Virus record (IMG/VR): IMGVR_UViG_3300032242_003433
Location: 1 to 21,473 of that record
Source: a virus
DNA length: 21,473 bases
Reading direction: 5' to 3' (one strand)
Shown: in pieces, positions 5,121 to 11,927 of the stretch
Layout: each line of letters begins with the position of its first letter
How positions within the stretch are numbered: the first letter of the stretch is position 1
Made by a program: the position numbers and the translations under genes
Notes under the pieces: model-generated
Databases searched by the model: none
Told to the model about the DNA's origin: nothing
Seen by the model: the letters and a program-made list of their open reading frames with translations, nothing else

Positions 5121-5531
5121 TTAAATTTCATTTGTATCGACCTCACCTGAGAAGCCTTGTGCTATTCTACCCACAAAATTTCCGAGGTCATTGTATGAAA
5201 GATACATTTCATTGGTGTCGAAGTCTTCAGGGGCTACCGTTATAAGGTCAACTTGAAGTTCCTTATAATCAAAGGACCAGCAGTTATCATTATGAAATAT
5301 TTCATTTGGGTTAAACTTTTTGAGTATATAGTCACGCATATTGCCATTGAAGTCCTCCATCGATACGATGATGTCGGCATCACCAAATGACTTCTTGTTC
5401 TTATAAAACAAAGGCATTGCAACACGCTTAAAGTCTGACTTTAGCATATCCATAAGTTCAACGCTTATTTCATCAAACTCAGTTCTTTCATAGCGTCTTG
5501 TTTGTACCGATTTTAGTGCTCTTCCTCCCAT
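5121..5531 (-). CDS. nucleotidyltransferase, N-terminal half (split gene)
   Basis: A 136-residue product with a polymerase-beta-type nucleotidyltransferase core: KSFGDADIIV supplies the G-x-D-x-D pair (Asp51, Asp53) and ELQVDLITV the third acid (Asp95). The chain then reads LSYNDLGNFVGRIAQGFS, where relatives run on into a helical domain, but here it stops after about eight unrelated residues. The missing domain is found at 3692-4342, beyond a GIY-YIG gene. The active-site half is intact, so activity after assembly with the second half is possible. The natural substrate is unknown. The promoter at 5552-5583 fits the start at 5531. Confidence 0.72.
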   Translation of the reverse strand: MGGRALKSVQTRRYERTEFDEISVELMDMLKSDFKRVAMPLFYKNKKSFGDADIIVSMEDFNGNMRDYILKKFNPNEIFHNDNCWSFDYKELQVDLITVAPEDFDTNEMYLSYNDLGNFVGRIAQGFSGEVDTNEI

Positions 5532-5551
5532 TTCTTTTATGATTTATAAAG

Positions 5552-5583
5552 CAAAGGTACGTAAATAATTTGACATATACAAA
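5552..5583 (-). promoter_or_regulatory. promoter of the nucleotidyltransferase unit
   Basis: The -7 box TACCTTTG (5559-5552) and -33 box TTTG (5583-5580) are 20 nt apart. The start codon is 20 nt below the -7 box. The -33 box almost touches the stop codon of the AAA gene upstream. Confidence 0.8.
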
Positions 5584-5584
5584 C

Positions 5585-6646
5585 TTAAAACGTTAATTTT
5601 GCTTTATCTATGATTTCATTATTTGAATACTTGCCTTTCAAAGACTCCACAAAATATATCTTATCGATTGTCATACCTTCGGTCTTTAAGGCTAGGTCTT
5701 CATCTTTAAGTATGTTTAATCTGCTTTGATAGCTTGGAGATGTTATCTCCCTTACAAACTTGAATCTTGATGAACGATGTTTTATAGAGTCATCAATCTT
5801 ATCGATATCATTTGCTGTCATGATAAAAACTACTTGTTTATAGTCATTATAGATACCATCTAATACATTTATTATTACATCAAAGGTGAACTTAACGTTT
5901 TCATTTTTTAAGGTACAGTCTCTTTTGTTAAAATAATTATCAAAGTCTTCGAATAACACAATACATTTTTCTGGTATTGAATTAAACATCATAAGGATAT
6001 CTATATTGTTAAATTCTGGGTTTAAGTATATCGTATATATCGGTAACAAAAATTTTTGAGACAAATACTTAACTAGCCTTGTCTTTCCTGTACCTGGTTT
6101 ACCATATAATAAACACCCAGTCTTTGACTTATTATTATCAAGCATATCTTTAATGTCTGCTTCGATATCTTCATATAAGTGTTTATCTATAGAAATACTT
6201 GGTTTATCGATACTAAGTTCTCCCAATTTATCAGAACCGTTTGGTTGCAAAACCATAACATTTATATGTTCATTTACAAGAGATATTTCTTTTAGATACG
6301 AATAAATCTTATTTTTTTGCCATCTAAAAAAGTGTAGTTCAGAAACGATATCTTTGCTTTGCCAGCCAGCTCTTAGTAGTCTTTCATTTCGTGTAAAGAA
6401 AATGAAACAGCCGTCTAAATAACAAAATGCTTCGTAAACAATTGGATACCTCTTATTTATTGAAAACTCGTTTTGTATTTCAAACTTAGTAGTTTCTGAT
6501 TCTTTTATTTTGTTAATTAAAATCTTACTCAAGTTGTCATCAAGCCTACAACTTTGTGAGATTATATATTTGAATACAGCCCATACTGAAAGTATCGTTG
6601 AGCCAACAATACCAATAATTGATAAAATAGTAGTCGTCATGTGCAA
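5585..6646 (-). CDS. BCS1-like membrane AAA ATPase
   Basis: A 353-residue protein: one N-terminal membrane segment (residues about 6-30), a BCS1-type middle region (about 60-150), then an AAA module with Walker A GKPGTGKT (182-189), Walker B CIVLFEDFD (228-236), sensor-1 Asn in FIMTAND (273-280) and arginine-finger-like HRSSRF (290-295). Mitochondrial BCS1 moves folded proteins across a membrane. Bacterial and phage relatives are poorly known and some lie in defence or conflict loci. The start overlaps the preceding 2H gene by 10 nt, so they form an operon; MTTTIL two codons on is an alternative start. Its job in the phage is unknown. Confidence 0.8.
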   Translation of the reverse strand: MHMTTTILSIIGIVGSTILSVWAVFKYIISQSCRLDDNLSKILINKIKESETTKFEIQNEFSINKRYPIVYEAFCYLDGCFIFFTRNERLLRAGWQSKDIVSELHFFRWQKNKIYSYLKEISLVNEHINVMVLQPNGSDKLGELSIDKPSISIDKHLYEDIEADIKDMLDNNKSKTGCLLYGKPGTGKTRLVKYLSQKFLLPIYTIYLNPEFNNIDILMMFNSIPEKCIVLFEDFDNYFNKRDCTLKNENVKFTFDVIINVLDGIYNDYKQVVFIMTANDIDKIDDSIKHRSSRFKFVREITSPSYQSRLNILKDEDLALKTEGMTIDKIYFVESLKGKYSNNEIIDKAKLTF

Positions 6647-7158
6647 AAACCTTTTTGAATAAGTCCGTGAATATACTTTGAATGAAATAAATTCTTATCG
6701 TTAACAGCACCTATGGTCATGTGAAGTCCCCAGAAAGGCTTTTCAAGACCCAATTCAGCCCTTATCCCTAATAAGTCTTTTCGACTTTCTTCGGCCACCC
6801 TAAGCCACCAGTACTTCGAATCTGTCATTGGGCTTATTTCAAGCGTTATAGGGACAACCTTATTATCCCACTTAGCCTTGACCTTATCCCATGTAGTATT
6901 TGCCTCAGATAGGCTTAATTTTCCATTTTGGGTGATGTCTCTTAGGCTATCGTTAATGAATGAAATATGCGCACCTCTTATTGGGCGTACAAGTTCTAGG
7001 TTATAGCGTTTTTTGATGAACCAAGCATAGTATTCTGAAACATCGCCATCGAAGTATACCATAGCGATTTTTTTCCATGAAGCTTGTTCACGGTGCTTCT
7101 TGGTCTTATCCTCTGGTTCAAAACCAATCTTACCATATAGTGTTATTCTATCAGTCAT
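6637..7158 (-). CDS. 2H-family phosphoesterase
   Basis: A 173-residue protein starting at the ATG at 7158. The longer frame upstream reads through promoter sequence. It has two HxS/T motifs typical of 2H phosphoesterases: His64-Ile-Ser66 (GAHISF) and His146-Met-Thr148 (GLHMTIG), 82 residues apart. Such enzymes open 2',3'-cyclic phosphates, or cut 2'-5' oligoadenylates and other cyclic nucleotides, so RNA repair or removal of a defence signal are both possible. A -7 box ends only 4 nt before the ATG, which predicts a leaderless mRNA. It is the first gene of an operon with the AAA ATPase. Confidence 0.78.
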   Translation of the reverse strand: MTDRITLYGKIGFEPEDKTKKHREQASWKKIAMVYFDGDVSEYYAWFIKKRYNLELVRPIRGAHISFINDSLRDITQNGKLSLSEANTTWDKVKAKWDNKVVPITLEISPMTDSKYWWLRVAEESRKDLLGIRAELGLEKPFWGLHMTIGAVNDKNLFHSKYIHGLIQKGFCT

Positions 7159-7162
7159 TACG

Positions 7163-7170
7163 CAAAGGTA
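7163..7170 (-). promoter_or_regulatory. -7 box for the 2H gene (leaderless start)
   Basis: TACCTTTG followed by CGTA and ATG. The expected -33 position (7194-7191) reads CTAG, a poor match, and coincides with the stop of the gene remnant. The box is clear; the -33 element is weak. Confidence 0.6.
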
Positions 7171-7190
7171 CAAAAAGTTTTTTAAAAAAC

Positions 7191-7385
7191 CTAGGCTAGT
7201 CTTAAAGGTTTTAAAAATTCTCTTAGAAAGGCATTTTTTTCGCCGCCTATCTTCTCCAGCCAATTCTTGTAGTTTTCGGCATTCCTAGCTTCTAGTTCGT
7301 CCAGCATTTTTTGACTTGGTTTTTTAACCTGCCAAGAAATAGACTCTGGTAGAAAGTCTGGATATAGTGTTCTATTGAATACCCT
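7191..7385 (-). pseudogene. remnant: C-terminal 64 codons of a PTH2-like protein
   Basis: An open stretch of 64 codons plus stop TAG, with no ATG near its beginning. By eye, 38 of 64 residues match without gaps the last 64 residues of the protein at 8957-9700 (shared RNAFLR-type end, KIGGE, NKPS/KKPS, DFxPE, RVxNR). It begins exactly where the deoxyribosyltransferase-like gene ends: the TAA of that gene shares its last base with the first matching codon. This looks like a paralogue whose N-terminal 180 or so residues were lost or replaced. An internal ATG (codon 27) could give a 38-residue product, but nothing supports its use. Confidence 0.75.
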
Positions 7386-7786
7386 TAAAGGTTTTTATCA
7401 AAATTTAAAAAATCAGATATTTCACCCAATGATTTAAACCACTTTCCACCATTTTCCTCAACCATATTACCAACCATGTCAAGGGATTTTATTTGATGTT
7501 TACCAAATTCTTTACCATCATCCTCTAATAAATAAGCAAATATTGTCTTTTCTGGTCTTTTATTTGAATCATCCACAACTTCAGCTATTGAATAAACACC
7601 TTCCATTTTTGGTGTTATAACATATAACACGTAATCACAATTCTTACGTTGTTTAATCTCTTCTTTTTGAGCCGCATCATCCCAATCTTTAACAACTGGA
7701 TTAAAATAGTCTATTTTTAATTTTAAAATCAATGTATCACGCCAATCTGAATTGTTGGTTGTACCACCTAAAAACACTTTTTTCAT
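7385..7786 (-). CDS. nucleoside 2-deoxyribosyltransferase-like protein
   Basis: A 133-residue protein starting KKVFLGGTTNNSDWR, the usual opening of the Nuc_deoxyri_tr2 group (FLGGT...WR). FNPVVKDWD, then KNCDYVLYVITP and MEGVYSIAEVVDDS follow. The last carries the Glu expected to act as catalytic nucleophile in this family (Glu69 in SIAEVV). These enzymes exchange bases on deoxyribonucleosides; distant relatives are nucleotide or NAD-derivative hydrolases. The exact substrate is not readable. The promoter lies 20 nt upstream, and it is adjacent to the remnant at 7191-7385. Confidence 0.72.
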   Translation of the reverse strand: MKKVFLGGTTNNSDWRDTLILKLKIDYFNPVVKDWDDAAQKEEIKQRKNCDYVLYVITPKMEGVYSIAEVVDDSNKRPEKTIFAYLLEDDGKEFGKHQIKSLDMVGNMVEENGGKWFKSLGEISDFLNFDKNL

Positions 7787-7806
7787 ATTTTCTATATTTT
7801 ATATTG

Positions 7807-7838
7807 CAAAGGTACTAACTCTTTTTTGATTACGCAAA
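7807..7838 (-). promoter_or_regulatory. promoter of the deoxyribosyltransferase-like gene
   Basis: The -7 box TACCTTTG (7814-7807) and -33 box TTTG (7838-7835) are 20 nt apart. The start codon is 20 nt below the -7 box. Confidence 0.82.
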
Positions 7839-7891
7839 CATTTAATCATTTATTTTTTTATTTATTTTCACTATATTTAAAATAAAACATC

Positions 7892-8026
7892 ATGAAAGAA
7901 GACACAACAAAGATAAACATTACACTACCAAATGACTTGGTAACAAAAATAAAAGAAAATAACTACAATCGTAACCAATTAATAGTTAGTCTTTTAAAGA
8001 AACATATTGAAAATAAACAAAAATAA
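7892..8026 (+). CDS. small ribbon-helix-helix protein 1
   Basis: A 44-codon ORF. Residues 7-18 (KINITLPNDLVT) match the beta strand and first turn of a CopG/Arc-type ribbon-helix-helix, and two helices follow (KIKENNYNR, QLIVSLLKKHIE). It is probably a DNA-binding dimer. An ACTATATTTAAAATA string precedes it, similar to the ATATTTATA string of other plus-strand genes. A terminator at 8030-8053 separates it from the next gene. It may regulate the neighbouring mobile-gene island. Confidence 0.65.
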   Translation: MKEDTTKINITLPNDLVTKIKENNYNRNQLIVSLLKKHIENKQK

Positions 8027-8029
8027 TTC

Positions 8030-8053
8030 ACGGTTTTATGACCGTTTTTATTA
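8030..8053 (+). terminator. terminator after RHH protein 1
   Basis: ACGGT and ACCGT form a 5-bp stem around TTTATG, followed on the plus strand by TTTTATTATTT. It begins 3 nt after the stop codon. Confidence 0.6.
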
Positions 8054-8086
8054 TTTCTACATATTTATAGATATAACAAATAAATT

Positions 8087-8245
8087 ATGGGAAGAAAAAA
8101 ACTAAAACCAGAAGAAAAGAAACAAACAGTTAGTGTTAGAATACCTAACGAACTAATATCACAATTGGCTGATATCGGTAATAAGAGCAAGTTCTTCGAA
8201 TGGCTGCTTACAGAACATTTTAATACACTTAATAATGGAAAGTAA
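8087..8245 (+). CDS. small ribbon-helix-helix protein 2
   Basis: A 52-codon ORF. After a Lys-rich start, residues 13-25 (QTVSVRIPNELIS) form the typical RHH strand and turn, followed by helices (QLADIGNKS, FFEWLLTEHF). It is likely a DNA-binding dimer and similar in plan, not in sequence, to the protein at 7892-8026. Its end overlaps the HNH gene start by 11 nt, so it may be the autoregulator of that nuclease gene. ATATTTATAG occurs at 8061-8070, 16 nt before the ATG. Confidence 0.68.
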   Translation: MGRKKLKPEEKKQTVSVRIPNELISQLADIGNKSKFFEWLLTEHFNTLNNGK

Positions 8246-8942
8246 GATTTGTACCAAGTGTGGTGAAGAAAAAGTGTTGTGTGAGTTTAATAAAGATAAA
8301 ACACATAAAGATGGTTATAGAAGTGTATGTAAAAATTGTGTATACAACTATCAAAGAGAACGAAATTCTTTAAATAAAAAAATTAAACCAAATAAAGAGG
8401 CAATATCAATAGAAGAATATCGTAAACAATATTATCAAAACAATAAAGAAAAACTAAAAGAAAAAAGTAAACTTTACTACAAAAATAACTTAGATAAGGT
8501 TAAAAAAACTAAAGATAATTATAAACCTAAGAAAAGACTGTTAGATAAAGCTTATAGAGAAAAAAATAAAGAAATTAGGAATTTAAAAGAAAAAATAAAA
8601 CGTGAGAATGACCCGTTATATAGGTTAACAACTAATACTAGACGTTTAATATTAAAAACTTTTACCAGTGGTAACTACACTAAAAAATCTAAAACATATG
8701 AAATACTTGGATGCTCTTATGATGATTTCAAAACATACCTAGAATCATTATTTGAACCATGGATGAATTGGGAAAACTATGGTTTATACAACGGTGAATT
8801 AAATCATGGTTGGGATATCGACCACATTATACCATTATCAACTATTATAACTGAAAACGATGTTATTAGATTAAATCATTACACTAACCTTCAACCATTA
8901 TGTAGTTACACAAATAGGTATATAAAAAAAGACAACTATTAA
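8235..8942 (+). CDS. HNH endonuclease with N-terminal zinc knuckle
   Basis: A 235-residue protein. The N-terminus has a four-Cys zinc finger (CTKCGEEK...VCKNC, residues 6-36). A very Lys-rich, helical middle follows (about 40-140). The C-terminal HNH motif includes DIDHIIPLS (about 196-204) and HYTNLQPLCSYTNRYIKK (about 216-233). Phages often carry such free-standing HNH genes as mobile elements. The nucleotide composition is even more A-rich than its neighbours. It is transcribed against the surrounding minus-strand genes together with the RHH gene it overlaps. The stop codon lies inside the terminator stem. Confidence 0.88.
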   Translation: MESKICTKCGEEKVLCEFNKDKTHKDGYRSVCKNCVYNYQRERNSLNKKIKPNKEAISIEEYRKQYYQNNKEKLKEKSKLYYKNNLDKVKKTKDNYKPKKRLLDKAYREKNKEIRNLKEKIKRENDPLYRLTTNTRRLILKTFTSGNYTKKSKTYEILGCSYDDFKTYLESLFEPWMNWENYGLYNGELNHGWDIDHIIPLSTIITENDVIRLNHYTNLQPLCSYTNRYIKKDNY

Positions 8943-8955
8943 ACTTGTCTTTTTT
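8924..8955. terminator. bidirectional terminator between convergent genes
   Basis: AAAAAAAGACAA and TTGTCTTTTTT form a stem of about 11 bp with loop CTATTAAAC. A-tract and T-tract flank it symmetrically, so it can serve the plus-strand HNH gene and the minus-strand unit ending at 8957. Confidence 0.85.
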
Positions 8956-8956
8956 A

Positions 8957-9700
8957 TTATGCTAATTTAAGATTTCTTAAATATTTACGTAAGAAAGCGT
9001 TTCTCTCACCACCTATTTTGGTTACCCAATGTCCATAATTAACATTATTTCTATCTTCTAACTCTAATAGTTTCTTTTCTGAAGGTTTATTTTTAGACCA
9101 TGGTAATACCTCTGGGACGAAATCTTCATATAAATCACGGTTCCACACACGCTCATCTACCAGAAAAACTACTGCCGTAAGCTGGTCACCCAAGTCTGGT
9201 TCGGAAAAAAAATCAGTCAAAATACCAGCATTTATTAGGTCTTCATGATACTTGTTAAGAGTCCCAAGTCTATCTGGTGATGAATTTGTAGTACCACCAT
9301 TTAGTATGATAAATGTCTTATCAAACCTAGCCCATTTATTATATCTTTTTTCGTCTTCTTCGTGACCTCTTATCTTCTGAGCATACTCAACAACGGCATG
9401 TCCAAATTGAATACCTTGTTGAATAGGACTTATATTATAAGGGACCAAGCCATACATACGATATTCAAGATAATCTGGTGTTTTGCGTGGTTGTGAATTA
9501 GGCTTAACCTTACACTTAGATAGCGCGGACAAAAAATCCTCTTTATTTATCTTTTCTCTGAAGTAATTCTTCTCCCATGTATTTGGGTCTTGTCCATCTC
9601 CAAAAGGCCAGCTATTTAAAGGCCATTCTTCAAGATTAAGAATTCTTACGTTAGCTTCGAGACACCATTCATAAGGTGTCTTCTTTATTTGTGTTTCCAT
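8957..9700 (-). CDS. phage protein resembling peptidyl-tRNA hydrolase 2
   Basis: A 247-residue protein. Residues about 80-185 recall the PTH2 fold: SPIQQGIQFGHAVVEYA in the place of the PTH2 K-x-A-AQ-xHA helix, and EPDLGDQLTAVVFLV in the place of the second conserved segment. PTH2 enzymes release peptides from peptidyl-tRNA, which would suit a tRNA-rich region, but the match is weak and catalytic residues cannot be confirmed. The N-terminal 75 residues (Trp-rich) and the C-terminal 64 are unassigned. The C-terminal 64 recur as a remnant at 7191-7385. Its ATG directly abuts the stop of the PARP gene, so the two are co-transcribed. Confidence 0.45.
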   Translation of the reverse strand: METQIKKTPYEWCLEANVRILNLEEWPLNSWPFGDGQDPNTWEKNYFREKINKEDFLSALSKCKVKPNSQPRKTPDYLEYRMYGLVPYNISPIQQGIQFGHAVVEYAQKIRGHEEDEKRYNKWARFDKTFIILNGGTTNSSPDRLGTLNKYHEDLINAGILTDFFSEPDLGDQLTAVVFLVDERVWNRDLYEDFVPEVLPWSKNKPSEKKLLELEDRNNVNYGHWVTKIGGERNAFLRKYLRNLKLA

Positions 9701-10999
9701 TTAGTCTCCTATTTCTATCAAATGAGTAATTGTACACTGAGCCGAATTATAAACGATATACTCGTTATTTCTTAGGTCAGCACCTCCTTTTGCGAATACG
9801 CTATCGTATCCGTCTTTTTTAAGAACCTTTTCAGATAAGCTATAACAGCTTGAATCATGATGGAGGATTTCTTTTTGTTTTCCAAGATGAACTTCAAACA
9901 AAGCCAAGTATGCTTTGTTGTCACCGCCACGTGCCCAATAAGAACCCCTAAGCGATGTATAACCAATAGACTTCTGCGCCTTATCAGCGAAGTAGATACC
10001 ATCACCAAACATACTACCTGTATGTACGGCTCCAGATGGACGTATGAGCAAACCAGTCTGCAAGATGTTAAACCAGTTCTCGTTTCGAGAACCATGCCAA
10101 TACATACGTTTCTTTTTGGTTTCTACCTTATCCATATGAGCATCATACCTTTTTTGTGTCTTATGGTTTTTAACCTTAAACACCTTCTTGCATTGTTTAG
10201 AATTAGGACCCAGAAGCTTAGTTATCAAAGCTAGGGTATCCTTGTCGTTTTCTATCTCAATACTTATACCCATTTCATCAAGTATGGTGATGCTAGTTTT
10301 GGTACCGCTGGCCTTATCTTCAGAAGCCTTTTTAAGGGCTTCTTTTTGTTGCTTAATGAGTTGTACTTGACCAGACATGGTATCGAGCATAGACTGTTCA
10401 TTATTAATAAACCTCTGAGCAGTTAACAGGTCATCTTTGGTATCTATTTGTGATAATAGATAATTCTTAACATTATCCATCTTACGAGGAATGATGGTAT
10501 ATAGCTTTAATAGGAGGTCATTGACCTCTTTTATATCAACGCTAACCCTTATCATTCCGCTTATCTTATCAATGATTTCCTGTGCGGCGTTTACTTGTTG
10601 TTCAGAAACCGCATCTTGAGAAACCTTGTAGTTTTGTTTGATGGTTTTGTTAGCATATGACATCAAATCTTCCATTAGCTTGCGAACAAGCATATCGGTA
10701 ATCAAAGACACCCTATCATCGGTTGAAACGGCTTGGTCAACTACTGGTTCTGCTAAGAGTTCGGTAACATCCGTATAGCCCTTGCTCTTTCCAGTTTTTT
10801 GGTTATAAACACTCTGCCACTTTGAACTTGGCTTGTATTCGGTAACCAGTGACTTACCAACACGACCATACTCACATTTGATGCGACCATCGGATAGTTC
10901 TTCCATGATATAGACCTTGTTGCTATTGTCGGTCTTTCCGTTATCAACGGAAACATGAATAAGCTTTGCATATCTGAGTCCGTTATCTTTGATTATCAT
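9701..10999 (-). CDS. WGR-domain poly(ADP-ribose) polymerase (PARP)
   Basis: A 432-residue protein with the order of DNA-damage PARPs. Residues 8-82 are a WGR-type domain (GRIKCEYGRVGKS, Tyr replacing Trp). Residues about 95-225 are a helical regulatory-like region. Residues 299-431 are the ART catalytic domain with the H-Y-E triad: His302 in YWHGSR, Tyr336 in FGDGIYFADKAQKSIGY and Glu413 in NNEYIVYNSAQC. All three are present, so it should be active and able to extend chains. It would use NAD to modify proteins or nucleic acids, probably on binding DNA ends. It lies in a unit with a thioesterase-like and a PTH2-like gene, 9 nt below the former. Confidence 0.92.
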   Translation of the reverse strand: MIIKDNGLRYAKLIHVSVDNGKTDNSNKVYIMEELSDGRIKCEYGRVGKSLVTEYKPSSKWQSVYNQKTGKSKGYTDVTELLAEPVVDQAVSTDDRVSLITDMLVRKLMEDLMSYANKTIKQNYKVSQDAVSEQQVNAAQEIIDKISGMIRVSVDIKEVNDLLLKLYTIIPRKMDNVKNYLLSQIDTKDDLLTAQRFINNEQSMLDTMSGQVQLIKQQKEALKKASEDKASGTKTSITILDEMGISIEIENDKDTLALITKLLGPNSKQCKKVFKVKNHKTQKRYDAHMDKVETKKKRMYWHGSRNENWFNILQTGLLIRPSGAVHTGSMFGDGIYFADKAQKSIGYTSLRGSYWARGGDNKAYLALFEVHLGKQKEILHHDSSCYSLSEKVLKKDGYDSVFAKGGADLRNNEYIVYNSAQCTITHLIEIGD

Positions 11000-11008
11000 A
11001 TATAGATT

Positions 11009-11479
11009 TTAAGATTTTTTTTCTAGTTCTCTCTCGTCTCCATTTAGGAGACCCTTTCCGTACTTGGCTATTCTGTCCGTATAGCGTTTTTTAACATGTT
11101 CAAGAATAGGTATTGGTTTTCCTTCGCTATCAATCCTAACAAACTTAATATTTGTGTGAAGAACAACTTCTTGTTCACCAGTATGAACGCTATGTCTACG
11201 AACTTCTATGTATAGGGTAACAGACGTTCTTCCAAATTCTTTAACCCTTGCATAAGACTTAAGTATGTTGCCTACCTTTACTGGGTTTTTAAACACCAGT
11301 TCATCAATCTTTATGGTAACCATTCTTGGACTATCGCAAATTTGAGCTGCATATGAAGCAGCCGCATCATCAACAATGGAAACCATTGTTCCTCCGAACA
11401 TATTCGAATGGACACCTATATCAGATGCTTTGCAAATATATGTCGATACGAGTTCCATATTACCAATTTCTGGTGTCAT
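11009..11479 (-). CDS. hotdog-fold acyl-CoA thioesterase-like protein (YciA type)
   Basis: A 156-residue protein. HSNMFGGTMVSIVDDAAASYAA (about 25-46) is the hotdog helix with the Gly-Gly and Asp typical of YciA/BACH acyl-CoA thioesterases. MVTIKIDELVFKNPVKVGNI and SYARVKEFGRTSVTLYIEV are the next strands of that fold. Such enzymes hydrolyse acyl-CoA to free acid and CoA. In a phage this would be a metabolic helper gene, perhaps altering membrane lipids or CoA pools. The start (ATG 11479) overlaps the previous gene by 20 nt; an in-frame Met at codon 8 is an alternative. Confidence 0.82.
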   Translation of the reverse strand: MTPEIGNMELVSTYICKASDIGVHSNMFGGTMVSIVDDAAASYAAQICDSPRMVTIKIDELVFKNPVKVGNILKSYARVKEFGRTSVTLYIEVRRHSVHTGEQEVVLHTNIKFVRIDSEGKPIPILEHVKKRYTDRIAKYGKGLLNGDERELEKKS

Positions 11480-11663
11480 CCGTAAAAAGATTTGGGTTAT
11501 TTTTTATGAAGGTTAAGAATGCTAGTTGGTATTGCTGTGGTAACGGATATCCGTTCATATAAACCACATCCATCACAACTTCTAATTCTTGTTCAGCTTC
11601 TAATGGCATACCTTTAATAAATTCGGTAGCTCTTTTCAATTTGTATACTCTGTTTGTTATCAT
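11460..11663 (-). CDS. 67-residue protein of unknown function
   Basis: No family is recognised. The protein is mildly acidic, mostly helical by composition, with no membrane segment. It is the first gene of the unit that continues into the thioesterase-like, PARP and PTH2-like genes. The -7 box TATATTTG ends 4 nt before the ATG, predicting a leaderless mRNA. The promoter support and the 20-nt overlap with the next gene make it a credible gene. Confidence 0.7.
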   Translation of the reverse strand: MITNRVYKLKRATEFIKGMPLEAEQELEVVMDVVYMNGYPLPQQYQLAFLTFIKNNPNLFTDDTRNW

Positions 11664-11667
11664 GATG

Positions 11668-11699
11668 CAAATATACTAAAAGCTACCGAATAAATCAAG
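11668..11699 (-). promoter_or_regulatory. promoter of the PARP unit (leaderless start)
   Basis: The -7 box TATATTTG (11675-11668) and -33 box CTTG (11699-11696) are 20 nt apart. CATC and ATG follow directly. The -33 box touches the stop codon of the gene at 11700. Confidence 0.78.
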
Positions 11700-11927
11700 T
11701 TAAATGTGCTTATTAAATGCATTTAAAACATCTTCCCAGAGTTTTTTATCTTCATATTGGTATAATACCGAGTGACCTAGGCACCAAACTTCAATCGAAT
11801 AAAGCTTGGTGTAGTCTTCTATCCAACTATGAATCTTTATATTTTTATCTCTAGGTATACGTATATGTAAGGTATCATCCACATATATACGTATATTTTC
11901 AGAATCGCTTTTTGCTGTTACTATCAT
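11700..11927 (-). CDS. 75-residue protein of unknown function
   Basis: No family is recognised. Beta-rich by composition (IRIYVDDTLHIRIPRDKNI), with no signal peptide or membrane segment. Its start shares a base with the stop of the Rnl2-type ligase gene, so it is probably the last gene of that operon. Confidence 0.65.
   Translation of the reverse strand: MIVTAKSDSENIRIYVDDTLHIRIPRDKNIKIHSWIEDYTKLYSIEVWCLGHSVLYQYEDKKLWEDVLNAFNKHI

Noticed and set aside
9772-10234. Overlapping ORFs on both strands within the PARP gene
   Set aside because: Shadow frames of a gene with intact catalytic motifs.
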